Positions 53,614 to 63,432 of a stretch of DNA of 64,000 bases are shown piece by piece (position 1 is the first letter of the stretch; every line of letters begins with the position of its first letter). The notes under the pieces are model-generated. The model had not been told where the DNA came from. It did not search any database and worked only from the letters and a program-made list of their open reading frames with translations. Both the position numbers and the translations under genes were made by a program. Source of the DNA: an uncultured Alphaproteobacteria bacterium (lineage in GTDB: Bacteria; Pseudomonadota; Alphaproteobacteria; Rhizobiales; Aestuariivirgaceae); contig CALMWF010000016.1 in the NCBI GenBank assembly GCA_937873445.1, positions 1 through 64,000 on the forward strand, in the 5' to 3' direction.

Positions 53614-54450
53614 CTAGGGGGGTGGGGTGGGCGCGCCGAAGTGGGCGAAGTAGCGCGGGTCAATGCGCGTCACCGGCAGAATGATGAGCACATCCACCGT
53701 GTTGAACTGGTGGTCGATGACCGCGCCGTCGCCGATGTAGCAGCCAAGCCTGAGATAGGCCTTGATGAGGGGGGGCAGCTTTTTCAGCGCCGTCTTGAGG
53801 TCGGGGTTAAGGTCTGGGGCGCGGTCCATGGCGTTGTAGCGGGCCGGCAGGGCCCGGGCCTGCCATGCGGCGGGCGGGGCGGCATGGCGGGCCAGAAAGG
53901 TCAGGGTTTCGGCATGGGCGTCGGGATCGGTGCCGTCAAAGCTGGCGCAGCCCAGCATCACATCCATGCCATGGGCCCGCACATAATCCCAGATGCCCTG
54001 CCAGAGCAGCTCCATGACGGGCTTTGAGCGATAGTTGCGCAACACGCAGGAGCGGCCCAGTTCGAGGAAGCGCAGGCCGGGGTGGCGGGCCATGAGGGGG
54101 GTGATGTCATATTCGCCTGCTGTGTAGAAGCCGCCATTTTCCTCGGCCACTTCATGGCGCAACAGGCGATAGGTGCCGACCACCGCACCACCCGGCACCT
54201 GAAGGTCCGGGGCATGATGGTTCGGGTCAAGCACCAGCAGATGATCGCAGATGGCGTCGAAGCGATCGGCGTCACGGCCGGTGGCGCGCGTGGCCGCGTC
54301 GGCCACGGCACCGCATTCATCATAGAAGACATGGTGGCGCAAGCGCTGGGCCACCGCGACTTCATCAGCGTTCCGGGCCAGGCGAATGGCAAGGGCGGGA
54401 CGCAGAGAGACGGGCGGGGAAAGAAGCGTCACGGGTCGGGCTCCTGTCAT
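53614..54450 (-). CDS. olsB: OlsB-like L-ornithine N-acyltransferase (GNAT, hemolysin-like)
   Basis: A 278-aa GNAT-fold acyltransferase expected to add 3-hydroxy-acyl from ACP to ornithine in the first step of ornithine-lipid synthesis. Family motifs: R-H-H-V-F-Y-D-E-C, L-E-L-G-R-S-C-V, and the C-terminal L-P-P-L-I-K-A-Y-L-R-L-G with I-G-D-G-A-V-I-D. Ornithine lipid is inferred. The second step would need OlsA, possibly the acyltransferase at 5568. It lies 47 bp after the hybrid kinase and converges on maeB. Confidence 0.87.
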   Translation of the reverse strand: MTGARPVTLLSPPVSLRPALAIRLARNADEVAVAQRLRHHVFYDECGAVADAATRATGRDADRFDAICDHLLVLDPNHHAPDLQVPGGAVVGTYRLLRHEVAEENGGFYTAGEYDITPLMARHPGLRFLELGRSCVLRNYRSKPVMELLWQGIWDYVRAHGMDVMLGCASFDGTDPDAHAETLTFLARHAAPPAAWQARALPARYNAMDRAPDLNPDLKTALKKLPPLIKAYLRLGCYIGDGAVIDHQFNTVDVLIILPVTRIDPRYFAHFGAPTPPP

Positions 54451-54497
54451 GGCGACAGACTGCCATATCGGTCACTGGTTTGAAAGTTGTGTGACGG

Positions 54498-56333
54498 TCA
54501 GGCCGCCGCGCGCGGGCGCAGAACGGCCACCAGCGCATCCGCCAGGTCTTCGCGGTCGAAGGGCTTGGCGAGGTGGCGGTTCATGCCTGCCGCCAGACAT
54601 TCCTCGGCGTCTTCGCGGCGGGCATTGGCGGTGAGGGCAATGATGGGCAGGGCCGCCGTGCCGCCGGGCATGTTGTCGCCACTGCGAATGCGGCGCGCGG
54701 TTTCAAGCCCGTTCATTTCCGGCATTTCGACATCGAGCAGCACGACATCAAACCGGTCTTCCTGCGCCAGGGTTTGCAGCACCTCACGGCCATTGCCCAC
54801 ATGGGTGACATGATGACCCATTTTTTCCAGCATGGTGCGGGCCAGCAGAGCGTTGATGCGGTTGTCCTCGGCCAGCAGCACACGGAGCGGCCTCACGGCC
54901 TCGCTTTTCTGGGCGAGGCGGCGCAGATCGGAAATGGCACTGTCGATGCGCGAGGCGGGAAGCTGGGTGAAATGCCGCACCAGGCTGGTGCGGCGCAGGG
55001 GCCGGAGCAGATAGCCCGCAAATGGCCGCGCCAGCAGATCACGGAGCGCCCGGCGATCTTCCGCGGCAATCAGCACCCAGACCTCGGCCACGGGGCCGGC
55101 GCGACGCTTCGTCTTGCGCACCCATTTGCGCAGGGAATCGGCATGGGCGGTGGTGGCGATGATGGCAAGGCCGGGCCTTGCCTGATCGAGCGTGGTTTCC
55201 AGGGCGGCAGCACCGGACAGTGTTTCGACTTGGGCGCCCAGATCCTCGAGCATGGCGACGAGATGGCGGGCGGCAAAGTCTTCGCCGACGGTGACGGCAA
55301 AGTGCCGCCCGGCCAGCGGCGTGGCCCGGTCGCGTGTGGGCACGGCGTCGGCGGGCAGGCTGATGTCGAAGCGGCTGCCCGCCCCCGGCGCGCTGGCAAG
55401 AGCAATGGTGCCGCCCATGGTGACAACAAGATTTTTTGCAATGGCAAGGCCGAGACCCGTGCCGCCGAAACGAACCCGCGTCTGGTCATTGGCCTGGACA
55501 TATTCATCGAAGACCCGGGCGGCCTCGTCGGGCGTCATGCCGATGCCGGTGTCGGCGATGGTGATGGCAAGGCGGCCCTCCGCCATCATGCGCATGGTGA
55601 TGCCAACCCCGCCCTTCTCGGTGAACTTGATGGCATTGCCTGCCACATTGAAGAGGATCTGCCGGAGGCGCACTTCATCGCCGATAATCCGGTCGGGCAC
55701 TTCCGGACCGACATAGGCCGACATGGCGATGCCCTTGGCGTGGGCGCGCGGAGCCAGCAGTTCGGTCACATTCTCCACCATGGCCGTGAGGTCGAAGGGT
55801 TTCAGGGACAGTTCAACCTGGCCCTGTTCAACCTTGGAGGAATCGAGGATTTCATCGATGATGGACAACAGCGTCCGGCCGGAGGCATCGGCGGCCTGGA
55901 TATAGGCGCGCTGCTCTTCGGTCAGCGGCGTTTCCATGAGCAGCCCCAGCATGCCGATGACGCCGTTCATGGGGGTGCGGATTTCATGGCTCATGGTGGC
56001 GAGAAACCGGCTCTTGGCGCGGTTGGCGGTTTCGGCCTGGCGGCGGGCGGTTTCGGCCTCGGCCATGGTGGCGGCGATGAGGCGCAAGCGGCGGCGGGCC
56101 ATGAACTGGAAGAGCTGAACACCGAAGATGGCCAGAAGCCCAAGGCCGGAAGGCAGGAACAGCAGGGCTGCCTTGTGGGCGTTGCTGGCGTAAAGGGCCT
56201 GGGTGCCGGCCCCCAGGCCAGCGCCAAGCACGGCCATGAATGCGGTCAGCGCCAGTGCCTGCCAGAGCGACAGGGCATGGGCTGGCAGCTGGCGTGTCCA
56301 GGGCCCGGTGATCCGCGCGTTGCTGTTGTTCAT
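54498..56333 (-). CDS. hybrid sensor histidine kinase with C-terminal receiver
   Basis: A 611-aa membrane hybrid kinase without a clear extracytoplasmic sensor: two adjacent TM helices (about 27-45 and 55-75), a short coiled coil, DHp with [10 protein letters not shown] (His116), HATPase (D-T-G-I-G-M, G-T-G-L-G-L-A), a degenerate receiver (about 345-465) and a true receiver with Asp534 in L-L-D-V-E-M-P. It could feed a separate phosphotransfer protein or act as a cytosolic sensor; partner unknown. Two GGTTAA sites lie upstream. Confidence 0.88.
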   Translation of the reverse strand: MNNSNARITGPWTRQLPAHALSLWQALALTAFMAVLGAGLGAGTQALYASNAHKAALLFLPSGLGLLAIFGVQLFQFMARRRLRLIAATMAEAETARRQAETANRAKSRFLATMSHEIRTPMNGVIGMLGLLMETPLTEEQRAYIQAADASGRTLLSIIDEILDSSKVEQGQVELSLKPFDLTAMVENVTELLAPRAHAKGIAMSAYVGPEVPDRIIGDEVRLRQILFNVAGNAIKFTEKGGVGITMRMMAEGRLAITIADTGIGMTPDEAARVFDEYVQANDQTRVRFGGTGLGLAIAKNLVVTMGGTIALASAPGAGSRFDISLPADAVPTRDRATPLAGRHFAVTVGEDFAARHLVAMLEDLGAQVETLSGAAALETTLDQARPGLAIIATTAHADSLRKWVRKTKRRAGPVAEVWVLIAAEDRRALRDLLARPFAGYLLRPLRRTSLVRHFTQLPASRIDSAISDLRRLAQKSEAVRPLRVLLAEDNRINALLARTMLEKMGHHVTHVGNGREVLQTLAQEDRFDVVLLDVEMPEMNGLETARRIRSGDNMPGGTAALPIIALTANARREDAEECLAAGMNRHLAKPFDREDLADALVAVLRPRAAA

Positions 56334-56535
56334 CCCGACTTCCCGCTGCCGGCCCTAGGCCATGCCGTCCGCATCATCACGCCGCCATGAATGAGGGTGG
56401 GGCGCTGTGTGGAGGGGTCACCTTGGCAGCTTTCCTTTGCCAAAGGCTTACGGGTGCAAAACAAGGTTAATTGTGGAAAACGCCGGGTTAAACTGCCAAT
56501 TCTTGAGCGGTTTCAGAACTTTGGCCGAGGCGCCT
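56334..56535 (-). promoter_or_regulatory. promoter region of the hybrid kinase with paired TTAACC half-sites
   Basis: A 202-bp AT-richer spacer between the comM-like gene and the kinase. Two TTAACC motifs on the minus strand (GGTTAA at 56465-56470 and 56486-56491) are 21 bp apart, two helical turns. They match a CtrA half-site core, but the full TTAA-N7-TTAA consensus is not met. Confidence 0.4.
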
Positions 56536-58068
56536 TCAGGCGGCTGAACGGAAGGCTGCGGGCTTCTGGCGGTAGGACAGGGCCTCGGCCAGATGGGGAC
56601 GCAAAACCCGCTCGGCCCCTTCAAGATCGGCCAGCGTGCGGGCCACGCGCAACACCCGGTGATAGCCGCGCGCCGACAGGCCCATGGTTTCGGCGGCAGC
56701 GCGGATCATGGCCAGCCCCGCCGCATCGGGTTTGGCAATCTCTTCCAGCACCGTGCCGTCGGCTTCGGCATTGGTGCGCAGATGGGGAAGGCCCAGGGCG
56801 GTGAAGCGCTCCTGCTGGCGGGCGCGGGCACGGGCCACGCGGGCGGCCACGTCGGCACTTCTCTCCTTGGGCGGCGGCAGGGTGAGGTCCGAGGCCTTGA
56901 CCGCCGCCAGCTCGATCTGGATGTCCATGCGGTCGAGCAGCGGACCGGAAATGCGCTGCTGATAATCGGCCGCACAGCGCGGACCCGCCCGGCAGACATG
57001 GCCCGGCTCACCGGCCAGCCCGCATTTGCACGGGTTCATGGCGGCAATGAGCTGGAAGCGGGCCGGATAGGTGATGTGATAATTGGCCCGGGCCACCACC
57101 GTCTCGCCCGTCTCCATGGGCTGGCGGAGTGCTTCCAGCACGCGCGGCTGAAACTCCGGCAATTCATCGAGGAAGAGCACACCGAGATGGGCGAGCGCCA
57201 TCTCCCCCGGCCTGGCGCGCAGGCCGCCGCCCACCAGGGCCGGCATGGAGGCGGAATGGTGCGGCGCGCGGAAGGGGCGCTGGCGCGACAATTGCCCGTC
57301 GCGCAGTTCGCCGCCGAGCGAGGCAATCATGCTGGCCTCCAGCATGTCGCGGGCCGACATGGGCGGCAGGATGGAGGGCAGGCGCTGGGCCAGCATGGAT
57401 TTGCCCGCCCCCGGCGGCCCCACCATGAGCAGGTGATGACCACCCGCCGCCGCCACTTCCAGGGCGCGTTTGGCCGCCTCCTGACCCTTGATGTCAGCAA
57501 GATCGGCAAGGGCCGCCGCCGGGGGGGCAAGGTGAGGCTGGGGCCGGGTGAGAACCTGACTGCCCTTCACATGGTTGATGAGCTGGATGAGATTGGCGGG
57601 GGCGAGAATGTCCACCTCCTCGCCGGCCCAGGCAGCCTCGGGGCCGGAGGCCCGGGGGCAGATGAGGCCGAGGCCACGGCCATGGGCGGCCATGGCGGCG
57701 GGCAGCGCGCCGGAGACGGGAAGCAGGCTGCCGTCCAGCGCCAGTTCGCCCATCACCATGTAGCGGTCGAGGAAGTCACCGGGCAGAACGGCCAGCGCCT
57801 GCAGCACGGCAAGGGCAATGGGGAGATCATAGTGGCTCCCCTCCTTGGGCAGGTCGGCGGGGGAGAGATTGACCACCAGCCGCTTGCCCGGCAGGGCAAG
57901 ACCGATGGCGTGCAGGGCAGCGCGGACCCGCTCACGGCTTTCGGCCACGGCCTTGTCGGCCAGGCCCACGACATGGAACTGCACCTGGCCCGACAGGAAC
58001 TGGGCCTGCACGGTGACAGGCTGGGCGGCTATGCCCTGAAAGGCCAGTGTGTGTGCCCGTGCCGTCAT
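56536..58068 (-). CDS. comM: YifB/ComM-family Mg-chelatase-like AAA ATPase
   Basis: A 510-aa protein with an N-terminal Lon-like fold (about 1-165), the P-loop G-P-P-G-A-G-K-S (about 217-224) and a Mg-chelatase-like C-terminal part. Zinc-like cysteines C-K-C and C-R-A-G-P-R-C occur in the central insert. ComM helps branch migration in natural transformation in some Proteobacteria; here no competence genes are near, so function is inferred. Confidence 0.92.
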   Translation of the reverse strand: MTARAHTLAFQGIAAQPVTVQAQFLSGQVQFHVVGLADKAVAESRERVRAALHAIGLALPGKRLVVNLSPADLPKEGSHYDLPIALAVLQALAVLPGDFLDRYMVMGELALDGSLLPVSGALPAAMAAHGRGLGLICPRASGPEAAWAGEEVDILAPANLIQLINHVKGSQVLTRPQPHLAPPAAALADLADIKGQEAAKRALEVAAAGGHHLLMVGPPGAGKSMLAQRLPSILPPMSARDMLEASMIASLGGELRDGQLSRQRPFRAPHHSASMPALVGGGLRARPGEMALAHLGVLFLDELPEFQPRVLEALRQPMETGETVVARANYHITYPARFQLIAAMNPCKCGLAGEPGHVCRAGPRCAADYQQRISGPLLDRMDIQIELAAVKASDLTLPPPKERSADVAARVARARARQQERFTALGLPHLRTNAEADGTVLEEIAKPDAAGLAMIRAAAETMGLSARGYHRVLRVARTLADLEGAERVLRPHLAEALSYRQKPAAFRSAA

Positions 58069-58128
58069 TTACGCCATCCCCTGATCGGATGGACCCTAAC
58101 GGGATTCACACGCAGGCGCAAGAACAAA

Positions 58129-58833
58129 TTAAGAACGATTGAAGCCCGCGACAAGGTCCGGCAATTCCGCCAGCCGGACGATTTCATGGAAGCGCGGATG
58201 CTGGGCCGGTTTTTCCTCATGCTCCAGAACCCAGGTCAGCGCGTGGGGGACGTGGACGGCAAAGGCCCCGGCGGCAAGGGCTGGCACAATGTCGGACTTC
58301 ATGGAATTGCCCACCATGACGGCGCGCTCCGGCCCCTCGCCATGGCGGCGGAAGATCCGGCCATAGGTTGCCGCATCCTTGCCCGAGACGATTTCAACGC
58401 CATGAAACAGATCGCCGAGACCCGACTGGGCGAGTTTGCGCTCCTGATCGAAGAGATCGCCCTTGGTGATGAGGAGAAGGCGGTAATGCGGGGCAAGGGT
58501 GGCAAGTGTTTCCGCCACATCGGGCAGAAGCTCCACCGGGTGGTGCAGCATCTCGCGGCCATTGTCGAGAATGGCCTTGATGACGGCCGGTGAGACGGTG
58601 CCCGCCGTCACCTCAAGGGCGGTTTCGATCATCGACAGGGTGAAGCCCTTGATGCCGAAGCCGTAGAAATTGAGATTGCGGCGCTCAGCCGCCAGCAGCC
58701 GGGCGGAGATCACCTCATGGCTGCCGTGTTCGGCCAGAAGGTCGGTGAAGCGCTGCTCGGTGAAGCGGTAGAACTGTTCGTTCTGCCACAGCGTGTCATC
58801 GGCATCGAAGCCGATGGTGGTGATCCGGCTCAT
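58129..58833 (-). CDS. HAD-family hydrolase
   Basis: A 234-aa phosphatase of the haloacid dehalogenase family. The nucleophile motif F-D-A-D-D-T-L-W gives Asp10 and Asp12, the second motif is L-I-T-K-G-D, and V-G-N-S-M-K-S-D closes the site. Substrate unknown. It overlaps gshB by 4 bp, so it is co-translated with glutathione synthesis. Confidence 0.88.
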   Translation of the reverse strand: MSRITTIGFDADDTLWQNEQFYRFTEQRFTDLLAEHGSHEVISARLLAAERRNLNFYGFGIKGFTLSMIETALEVTAGTVSPAVIKAILDNGREMLHHPVELLPDVAETLATLAPHYRLLLITKGDLFDQERKLAQSGLGDLFHGVEIVSGKDAATYGRIFRRHGEGPERAVMVGNSMKSDIVPALAAGAFAVHVPHALTWVLEHEEKPAQHPRFHEIVRLAELPDLVAGFNRS

Positions 58834-59783
58834 GCGCGTCTGTCTTCAATGGCGTCCCAGATCAGGGCGGCAATGTCAGCACCGCCGAAGCGCTTCACCT
58901 CGCGGATGCCGGTGGGCGAGGTGACGTTGATTTCGGTGAGCCAGTCGCCGATCACATCAATGCCGACGAAGATGAGGCCGCGCTTTTTCAGGTCGGGGCC
59001 GATGGCTTCACAGATTTCATGCTCGCGTCGGGTGAGGGTTGAGGGTTCGGCACGGCCGCCCACATGCATGTTGGAGCGGTGGTCGTGGGGCGCGGGCACC
59101 CGGTTGATGGCGCCGGCCGGCTTGCCATCCACCAGAATGATGCGCTTGTCGCCCTGCCGCACCTCCGGCAGGTAGCGCTGGGCGATGAAAGGTTCGCGGA
59201 AGTTCTGGCTGAACAGTTCGAGAAGCGAGGCGAAGTTCTGGTCGTCGGAGGAGAGCTTGAACACGCCCGCCCCGCCATTGCCGTAGAGCGGCTTCAGGAT
59301 GATGTCGCCATGGCTGCGGCGGAACTGGTCGAGGGCCTCGACATCGCGGGTGATGAGGGTGGGGGGCGTGAGATCGGGATAGTTCAGGACAAAGAGTTTT
59401 TCCGGCGCGTTTCGCACCGCCACCGGATCATTCACCACCAGGGTTTTGGGGTGGATGTGTTCAAGCAGGTGGGTGGCGGTGATATAGGCCATGTCGAAGG
59501 GCGGGTCCTGGCGCATGAGCACCACGTCCTGAGCGCCCAGATCGATTTCCGCCATTTCCGCCAGCCGGGCGTGCTGGCCCTGCTCATCCTTCACCTGCAC
59601 GCGCTGGCCGCGGGCCATGAGCGCGCCATTGTTGAGGGCGAGCGTCTGGGGCCGATAATAGGTGAGGGTGTGGCCGCGCGCCTGCGCCTCCAGCATCAGG
59701 GCAAAGGTGGAATCACCCCGGATGGTGATGGCGTCGATGGGATCCATCTGCACCGCAACCTTGAGGGGCTTGTGGGTGGCCAT
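58830..59783 (-). CDS. gshB: glutathione synthetase
   Basis: ATP-grasp enzyme of 317 aa joining gamma-glutamylcysteine and glycine. M-R-Q-D-P-P-F-D near the middle, [10 protein letters not shown] and the metal-binding E-I-N-V-T-S-P-T-G are present. The ATG at 59783 lies one base after the yraN stop, has GGAG about nine bases upstream, and matches the family start; longer in-frame starts run into yraN. gshA is not in the window. Confidence 0.96.
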   Translation of the reverse strand: MATHKPLKVAVQMDPIDAITIRGDSTFALMLEAQARGHTLTYYRPQTLALNNGALMARGQRVQVKDEQGQHARLAEMAEIDLGAQDVVLMRQDPPFDMAYITATHLLEHIHPKTLVVNDPVAVRNAPEKLFVLNYPDLTPPTLITRDVEALDQFRRSHGDIILKPLYGNGGAGVFKLSSDDQNFASLLELFSQNFREPFIAQRYLPEVRQGDKRIILVDGKPAGAINRVPAPHDHRSNMHVGGRAEPSTLTRREHEICEAIGPDLKKRGLIFVGIDVIGDWLTEINVTSPTGIREVKRFGGADIAALIWDAIEDRRA

Positions 59784-59784
59784 G

Positions 59785-60150
59785 TCAGCGGTCTCCGTCA
59801 AAGGCATTGGGAAGGTGGCGCGGCCACAGGTAGGGGGAGACGGTGACGATGTCAAACCGGCAGAAGCCCCGGGCGGCGTGGGGGTCGCGCCCCATCCAGC
59901 TGGCCGCCGCGCTGGCGATGCGTCTGGCCTGATGGTTGGTGACGGCCACAACACCCGCATCATGGCTCATACGCTGCTTCACCTCGATGAAGGCGGTGGT
60001 CGTGCCCTTGCGCATGATGAGATCAACCTCACCCGTGGGCGCCCGGAAGCGGCGGGCGAGCAGCCGGTAGCCCTTGAGCCGGAGCAGCAGCAGAGCGACC
60101 CCTTCCGCCGCGCGGCCCCGGCGCTCGGCCCCGGCGCGGTCAGGGCGCAT
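59785..60150 (-). CDS. yraN: YraN/UPF0102 nuclease-fold protein
   Basis: A 121-aa PD-(D/E)XK-fold protein of UPF0102. The core G-E-V-D-L-I and F-I-E-V-K are visible. Function is not firmly known. The rsmI-yraN pair with an LpoA-like gene next to it mirrors the E. coli rsmI-lpoA-yraN cluster. It overlaps rsmI by 11 bp. Confidence 0.92.
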   Translation of the reverse strand: MRPDRAGAERRGRAAEGVALLLLRLKGYRLLARRFRAPTGEVDLIMRKGTTTAFIEVKQRMSHDAGVVAVTNHQARRIASAAASWMGRDPHAARGFCRFDIVTVSPYLWPRHLPNAFDGDR

Positions 60151-61045
60151 GGTCCCGTCGTTTCAGAATGCGCTGGTAGACATCATCGCGCGCCAGGCCC
60201 AATTCCCTGGCCACCTGGGCTGCCACCTTTGCCGGCGGGGCATTTTTGAGGGCCGCCGTGATCGCCTGCTCGATCAGTTCCTCCGTGGGCGGATCAGTTT
60301 CGTCTGGAGGAGCGATGACCAGCACAATCTCGCCCTTCACCGCCGGGCGAGCGGCAAAATCGGCGTGCAGGGTGGTTGCGGTGCCGCGCGCCAGTTCCTC
60401 ATGAAGCTTGGTCAGTTCGCGCGCCACCACCATGGGCCGTTCCGCCAGCACGGCGGCAATGTCGGCCAGTGCATCGAGAAGCCGGTGCGGGCTTTCAAAG
60501 GCAATGAGGGTGGCGGGCAGGTTCTGCCAGTCCCTGAGCAGGCGCTGACGCTCGCCCTGCCTGTGGGGCAGAAAGCCCAGAAAGCAGAACCGGTCGGTGG
60601 CAAGCCCCGACAGGGCCAGTGCGGTGGTGACGGCGGAAGCGCCGGGGCAGGCGGAAACGGCAATGCCCTCGCTCACACAGGCCGCGACCAGACGGAAACC
60701 GGGGTCGGAAACGAGCGGCATGCCGGCATCCGAAATCAGGGCCAATGCCTCGCCGCGCTTCAGCCGGGCGATGATCTCGCCCTGCATCTTCTGGGCATTG
60801 TGGTCGTGATAGGCAATGAGCGGCACACGGATGCCATAGCGTTCCAGCAACTTGCCGGAGACGCGTGTGTCCTCGCACAGCAGCGCATCGGCCCCGGCCA
60901 GGGCCTCAAGCCCGCGCAGCGTCATGTCGCCCAGATTGCCGATGGGGGTGGCCACCAGCATCAGGCCCGGTATCAATTTCGGGGCTGTGAATTGAACACC
61001 GCCAAGGCTGTAGCGGCGGGGCGAAACTGCTATATCCTGCGCCAT
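60140..61045 (-). CDS. rsmI: 16S rRNA (cytidine1402-2'-O)-methyltransferase
   Basis: SAM-dependent methyltransferase of 301 aa, tetrapyrrole-methylase fold. Opening L-M-L-V-A-T-P-I-G-N-L-G-D-M, E-D-T-R-V-S, S-D-A-G-M-P-L-V-S-D-P-G and P-G-A-S-A-V are all diagnostic. The ATG at 61045 was chosen; a TTG at 61087 would add 14 residues but overlap the divergent LpoA-like gene. It is the first gene of the rsmI-yraN-gshB-HAD unit. Confidence 0.95.
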   Translation of the reverse strand: MAQDIAVSPRRYSLGGVQFTAPKLIPGLMLVATPIGNLGDMTLRGLEALAGADALLCEDTRVSGKLLERYGIRVPLIAYHDHNAQKMQGEIIARLKRGEALALISDAGMPLVSDPGFRLVAACVSEGIAVSACPGASAVTTALALSGLATDRFCFLGFLPHRQGERQRLLRDWQNLPATLIAFESPHRLLDALADIAAVLAERPMVVARELTKLHEELARGTATTLHADFAARPAVKGEIVLVIAPPDETDPPTEELIEQAITAALKNAPPAKVAAQVARELGLARDDVYQRILKRRDHAP

Positions 61046-61075
61046 GGTGATGAGCGTGATTCCGGGGGACGTGTT

Positions 61076-62284
61076 TTGATCCGACAATCCATAGCGCAGG
61101 CCAGGCGCTTTCGGGAGTGGGCTTCTGTGGCCCTGCTGCTGGCGGGGCTTGTGCTGCCGGGGTGCAGCAGCATGTCGCGCATGGGCGATCTGTTGAGCGA
61201 CAACAAATCCGCCGACGCCACGGTTGCCGCACCGGCCCAGCCCGGTTTGGCCACGCCGCCTGCCGCCATGCCAGCAATGCCGCAGGCACCGGGCAAGCGC
61301 ATTGCGCTGCTGCTGCCCCTGTCAGCGGCGGGCGACCACAAGAGCCTCGCCAATAATCTGGAAAAATCGGCCCGCCTGGCACTGGCGGAGGGCGGCTCGG
61401 CCGACCTCATTGTGAAGGACACCGGCGGCACGGCAGACCAGGCGCGGAGTGCTGCGGAAGATGCGCTGAACGAGGGCGCCGGCATTATTCTCGGGCCCAT
61501 CGGGGTGGCCGAGGTGCAGGCAGCGGCCAGTGCGGCGGCGGCGCGCGGGGTCAATGTGGTGAGTTTTGCCAGCCAGCCGGCCGCAGCCTCGGCCAACAGC
61601 TTCACCATGGGCTTTTCGCCCGAGGCGGAGGTGCGCGCGGTGCTGCGCCATGCCGCCGATCAGGGCAAGCACCCGGTGGCGCTGCTGCAACCGCAATCGG
61701 CCTATGGGGAACTGGCGGCCCAGGCCTTTGCCCAGGCGGGCGGCGGCGGGCTGGTCAAAACCTATGCACGGGTGCCCACCGCCGTGACGGCCCCTGCTGC
61801 GGCCATGGCCAAGGTGGTCAAGGCGCCCGCCGGGCAGGCACTGCTTCTGCCCGATGGCGGCCAGATGCTGCGCTCGGTGTCGCTGGCGCTGACCCGAAAC
61901 GGGGTTGACCCGAAGAAGGTGAAAATCCTCGGCACCAGCCTGTGGGACGACGCGCTGACCCGCTCAACGCCCATTGCCCAGGGCGGCTGGTTTGCCAGCG
62001 TGTCGCCCGAACTGGTGGAAGGATTTTTCCAGAAGTTCGAGCGTGCCCACAAATACCGGCCGCAACGCAGCGCCAGCCTTGGTTATGACGCGGTGAAGCT
62101 GGCCCTGCAACTGCAGGCACGCGGCGATTTTTCCAGTGCAGCGCTGACGGCGGCGCCGGGCTTCAGCGGCACAAACGGGGCCTATCGCTTCCAGAGCGAT
62201 GGCCGGGTGGAGCGGCAACTGGCGATCATGGAAATGACGGCGGCGGGGCCGAAGGTGATCGCTCCGGCCAAGCCGTCCTTCTAG
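61076..62284 (+). CDS. LpoA-like penicillin-binding protein activator lipoprotein
   Basis: A 402-aa predicted outer-membrane lipoprotein. The N-terminus R-R-F-R-E then a hydrophobic stretch ends in L-V-L-P-G-C (Cys30), a lipobox with unusual Pro at -2. The rest is a type 1 periplasmic-binding-protein fold (R-I-A-L-L-L-P-L start), as in the C-terminal domain of E. coli LpoA that activates PBP1A; the LpoA N-terminal repeat domain is missing. The start is TTG at 61076 with GGGGGA upstream; no ATG precedes the signal peptide in frame. Confidence 0.85.
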   Translation: MIRQSIAQARRFREWASVALLLAGLVLPGCSSMSRMGDLLSDNKSADATVAAPAQPGLATPPAAMPAMPQAPGKRIALLLPLSAAGDHKSLANNLEKSARLALAEGGSADLIVKDTGGTADQARSAAEDALNEGAGIILGPIGVAEVQAAASAAAARGVNVVSFASQPAAASANSFTMGFSPEAEVRAVLRHAADQGKHPVALLQPQSAYGELAAQAFAQAGGGGLVKTYARVPTAVTAPAAAMAKVVKAPAGQALLLPDGGQMLRSVSLALTRNGVDPKKVKILGTSLWDDALTRSTPIAQGGWFASVSPELVEGFFQKFERAHKYRPQRSASLGYDAVKLALQLQARGDFSSAALTAAPGFSGTNGAYRFQSDGRVERQLAIMEMTAAGPKVIAPAKPSF

Positions 62285-62287
62285 CAA

Positions 62288-63427
62288 TCAGGTCATCAGT
62301 TCACGGATGATGCCGTTGAGGACGTGGCGGCCCCGGGGTGTGGCGGCAAGGCGGTGACGGGTAACCGTGATGAGGCCCAGGCCCTGCAGGCCCGCCAGCT
62401 TCACCGGATCAAGGCTGCGGCCTGAAAGTGTCTCGTACCGTTCCACATCAATGCCTGCGGCGAGGCGAAGCCCCATGAGCAGATATTCCGTGGCCTGTTC
62501 GGCGGGAGGAACCGGCTGGTCCTCCACCACCGTCTGACCATCCCGTTCCACCCGCGCCAGCCAGGTTTCGGGGTGGCGCTCCATGGCCACGGCGCGGCGG
62601 TTGTTGCCCGCTTCAAGGCGGCTGTGGGCACCCGCCCCCGCCCCGGCATAGGGTTCATAACACCAATAGGTGAGGTTATGCCGGCATTCATGGCCCTCAC
62701 CTGCATGGTTGGAAATCTCATAGGCGGGAATGCCGGCCTGTTCTGTCAGTTCCTGGGTCACGGCGTAGAGGGCAGCGGCGCGGTCATCGTCGGGGATCAG
62801 CAGTTTGCCCTGCCGCTCCAGATCGAAGTAGCGCGTGCCTTCTTCTATGGTGAGCTGATAGAGCGACATGTGGCCCTGCTGCTCGGCCAGGGCCTCCGCC
62901 AGTTCGGCGCGCCAGTCCGCCACGGTCTGGCCGGGGCGGGCATAGATGAGATCGAAGGAGACGCGCGGGAAAACTTTGGCGGCCAGCCGAAAAGCGGCCA
63001 GCGCCTCCTGCGGGCTGTGCTGGCGGCCCAGCGCCTTCAGATCATCTTCGCGCAGCGACTGCACCCCTACCGACACGCGGTTGATGCCGGCGGTGCGGTA
63101 GCCGCGGAAGTGTTCGGCCTCGACGCTGGTGGGGTTGGCCTCCAGCGTCACCTCGCAGGATGAGGCCACGGGCCAGAGATTGGCCACACCGTCGAGAACA
63201 TGGGCCACGGCGGCGGGCGGCATGAGGGAGGGCGTGCCGCCGCCAAAGAAAATGGAGGTGACTTCGCGGCGCGGCGCCTGGCTCGCCAGCCAGGACAATT
63301 CCGTGGCCAGCGCACGGGCAAAGCGCAGGGCGTCCACCGGCGTCTGGCGGACATGGCTGTTGAAGTCGCAATAGGGGCATTTGGCCTTGCAGAAGGGCCA
63401 ATGGATATAGACGCCGAAGCCCGCCAT
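62288..63427 (-). CDS. hemW: HemW-type radical SAM protein (heme chaperone)
   Basis: A 379-aa radical-SAM protein of the HemN-like group. The cluster motif is Cys13-K-A-K-Cys17-P-Y-Cys20, preceded by V-Y-I-H-W-P-F, which is typical of HemW rather than true coproporphyrinogen dehydrogenase. F-F-G-G-G-T-P-S-L follows. It sits five bases after rdgB, the usual rdgB-hemW order. Confidence 0.94.
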   Translation of the reverse strand: MAGFGVYIHWPFCKAKCPYCDFNSHVRQTPVDALRFARALATELSWLASQAPRREVTSIFFGGGTPSLMPPAAVAHVLDGVANLWPVASSCEVTLEANPTSVEAEHFRGYRTAGINRVSVGVQSLREDDLKALGRQHSPQEALAAFRLAAKVFPRVSFDLIYARPGQTVADWRAELAEALAEQQGHMSLYQLTIEEGTRYFDLERQGKLLIPDDDRAAALYAVTQELTEQAGIPAYEISNHAGEGHECRHNLTYWCYEPYAGAGAGAHSRLEAGNNRRAVAMERHPETWLARVERDGQTVVEDQPVPPAEQATEYLLMGLRLAAGIDVERYETLSGRSLDPVKLAGLQGLGLITVTRHRLAATPRGRHVLNGIIRELMT

Positions 63428-63432
63428 GGCCT

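Noticed and set aside
60074-61075. Upstream in-frame extension of the LpoA-like gene across rsmI
   Set aside because: The extension is antisense to rsmI and yraN and precedes the signal peptide; the TTG at 61076 with a good ribosome site fits a lipoprotein.
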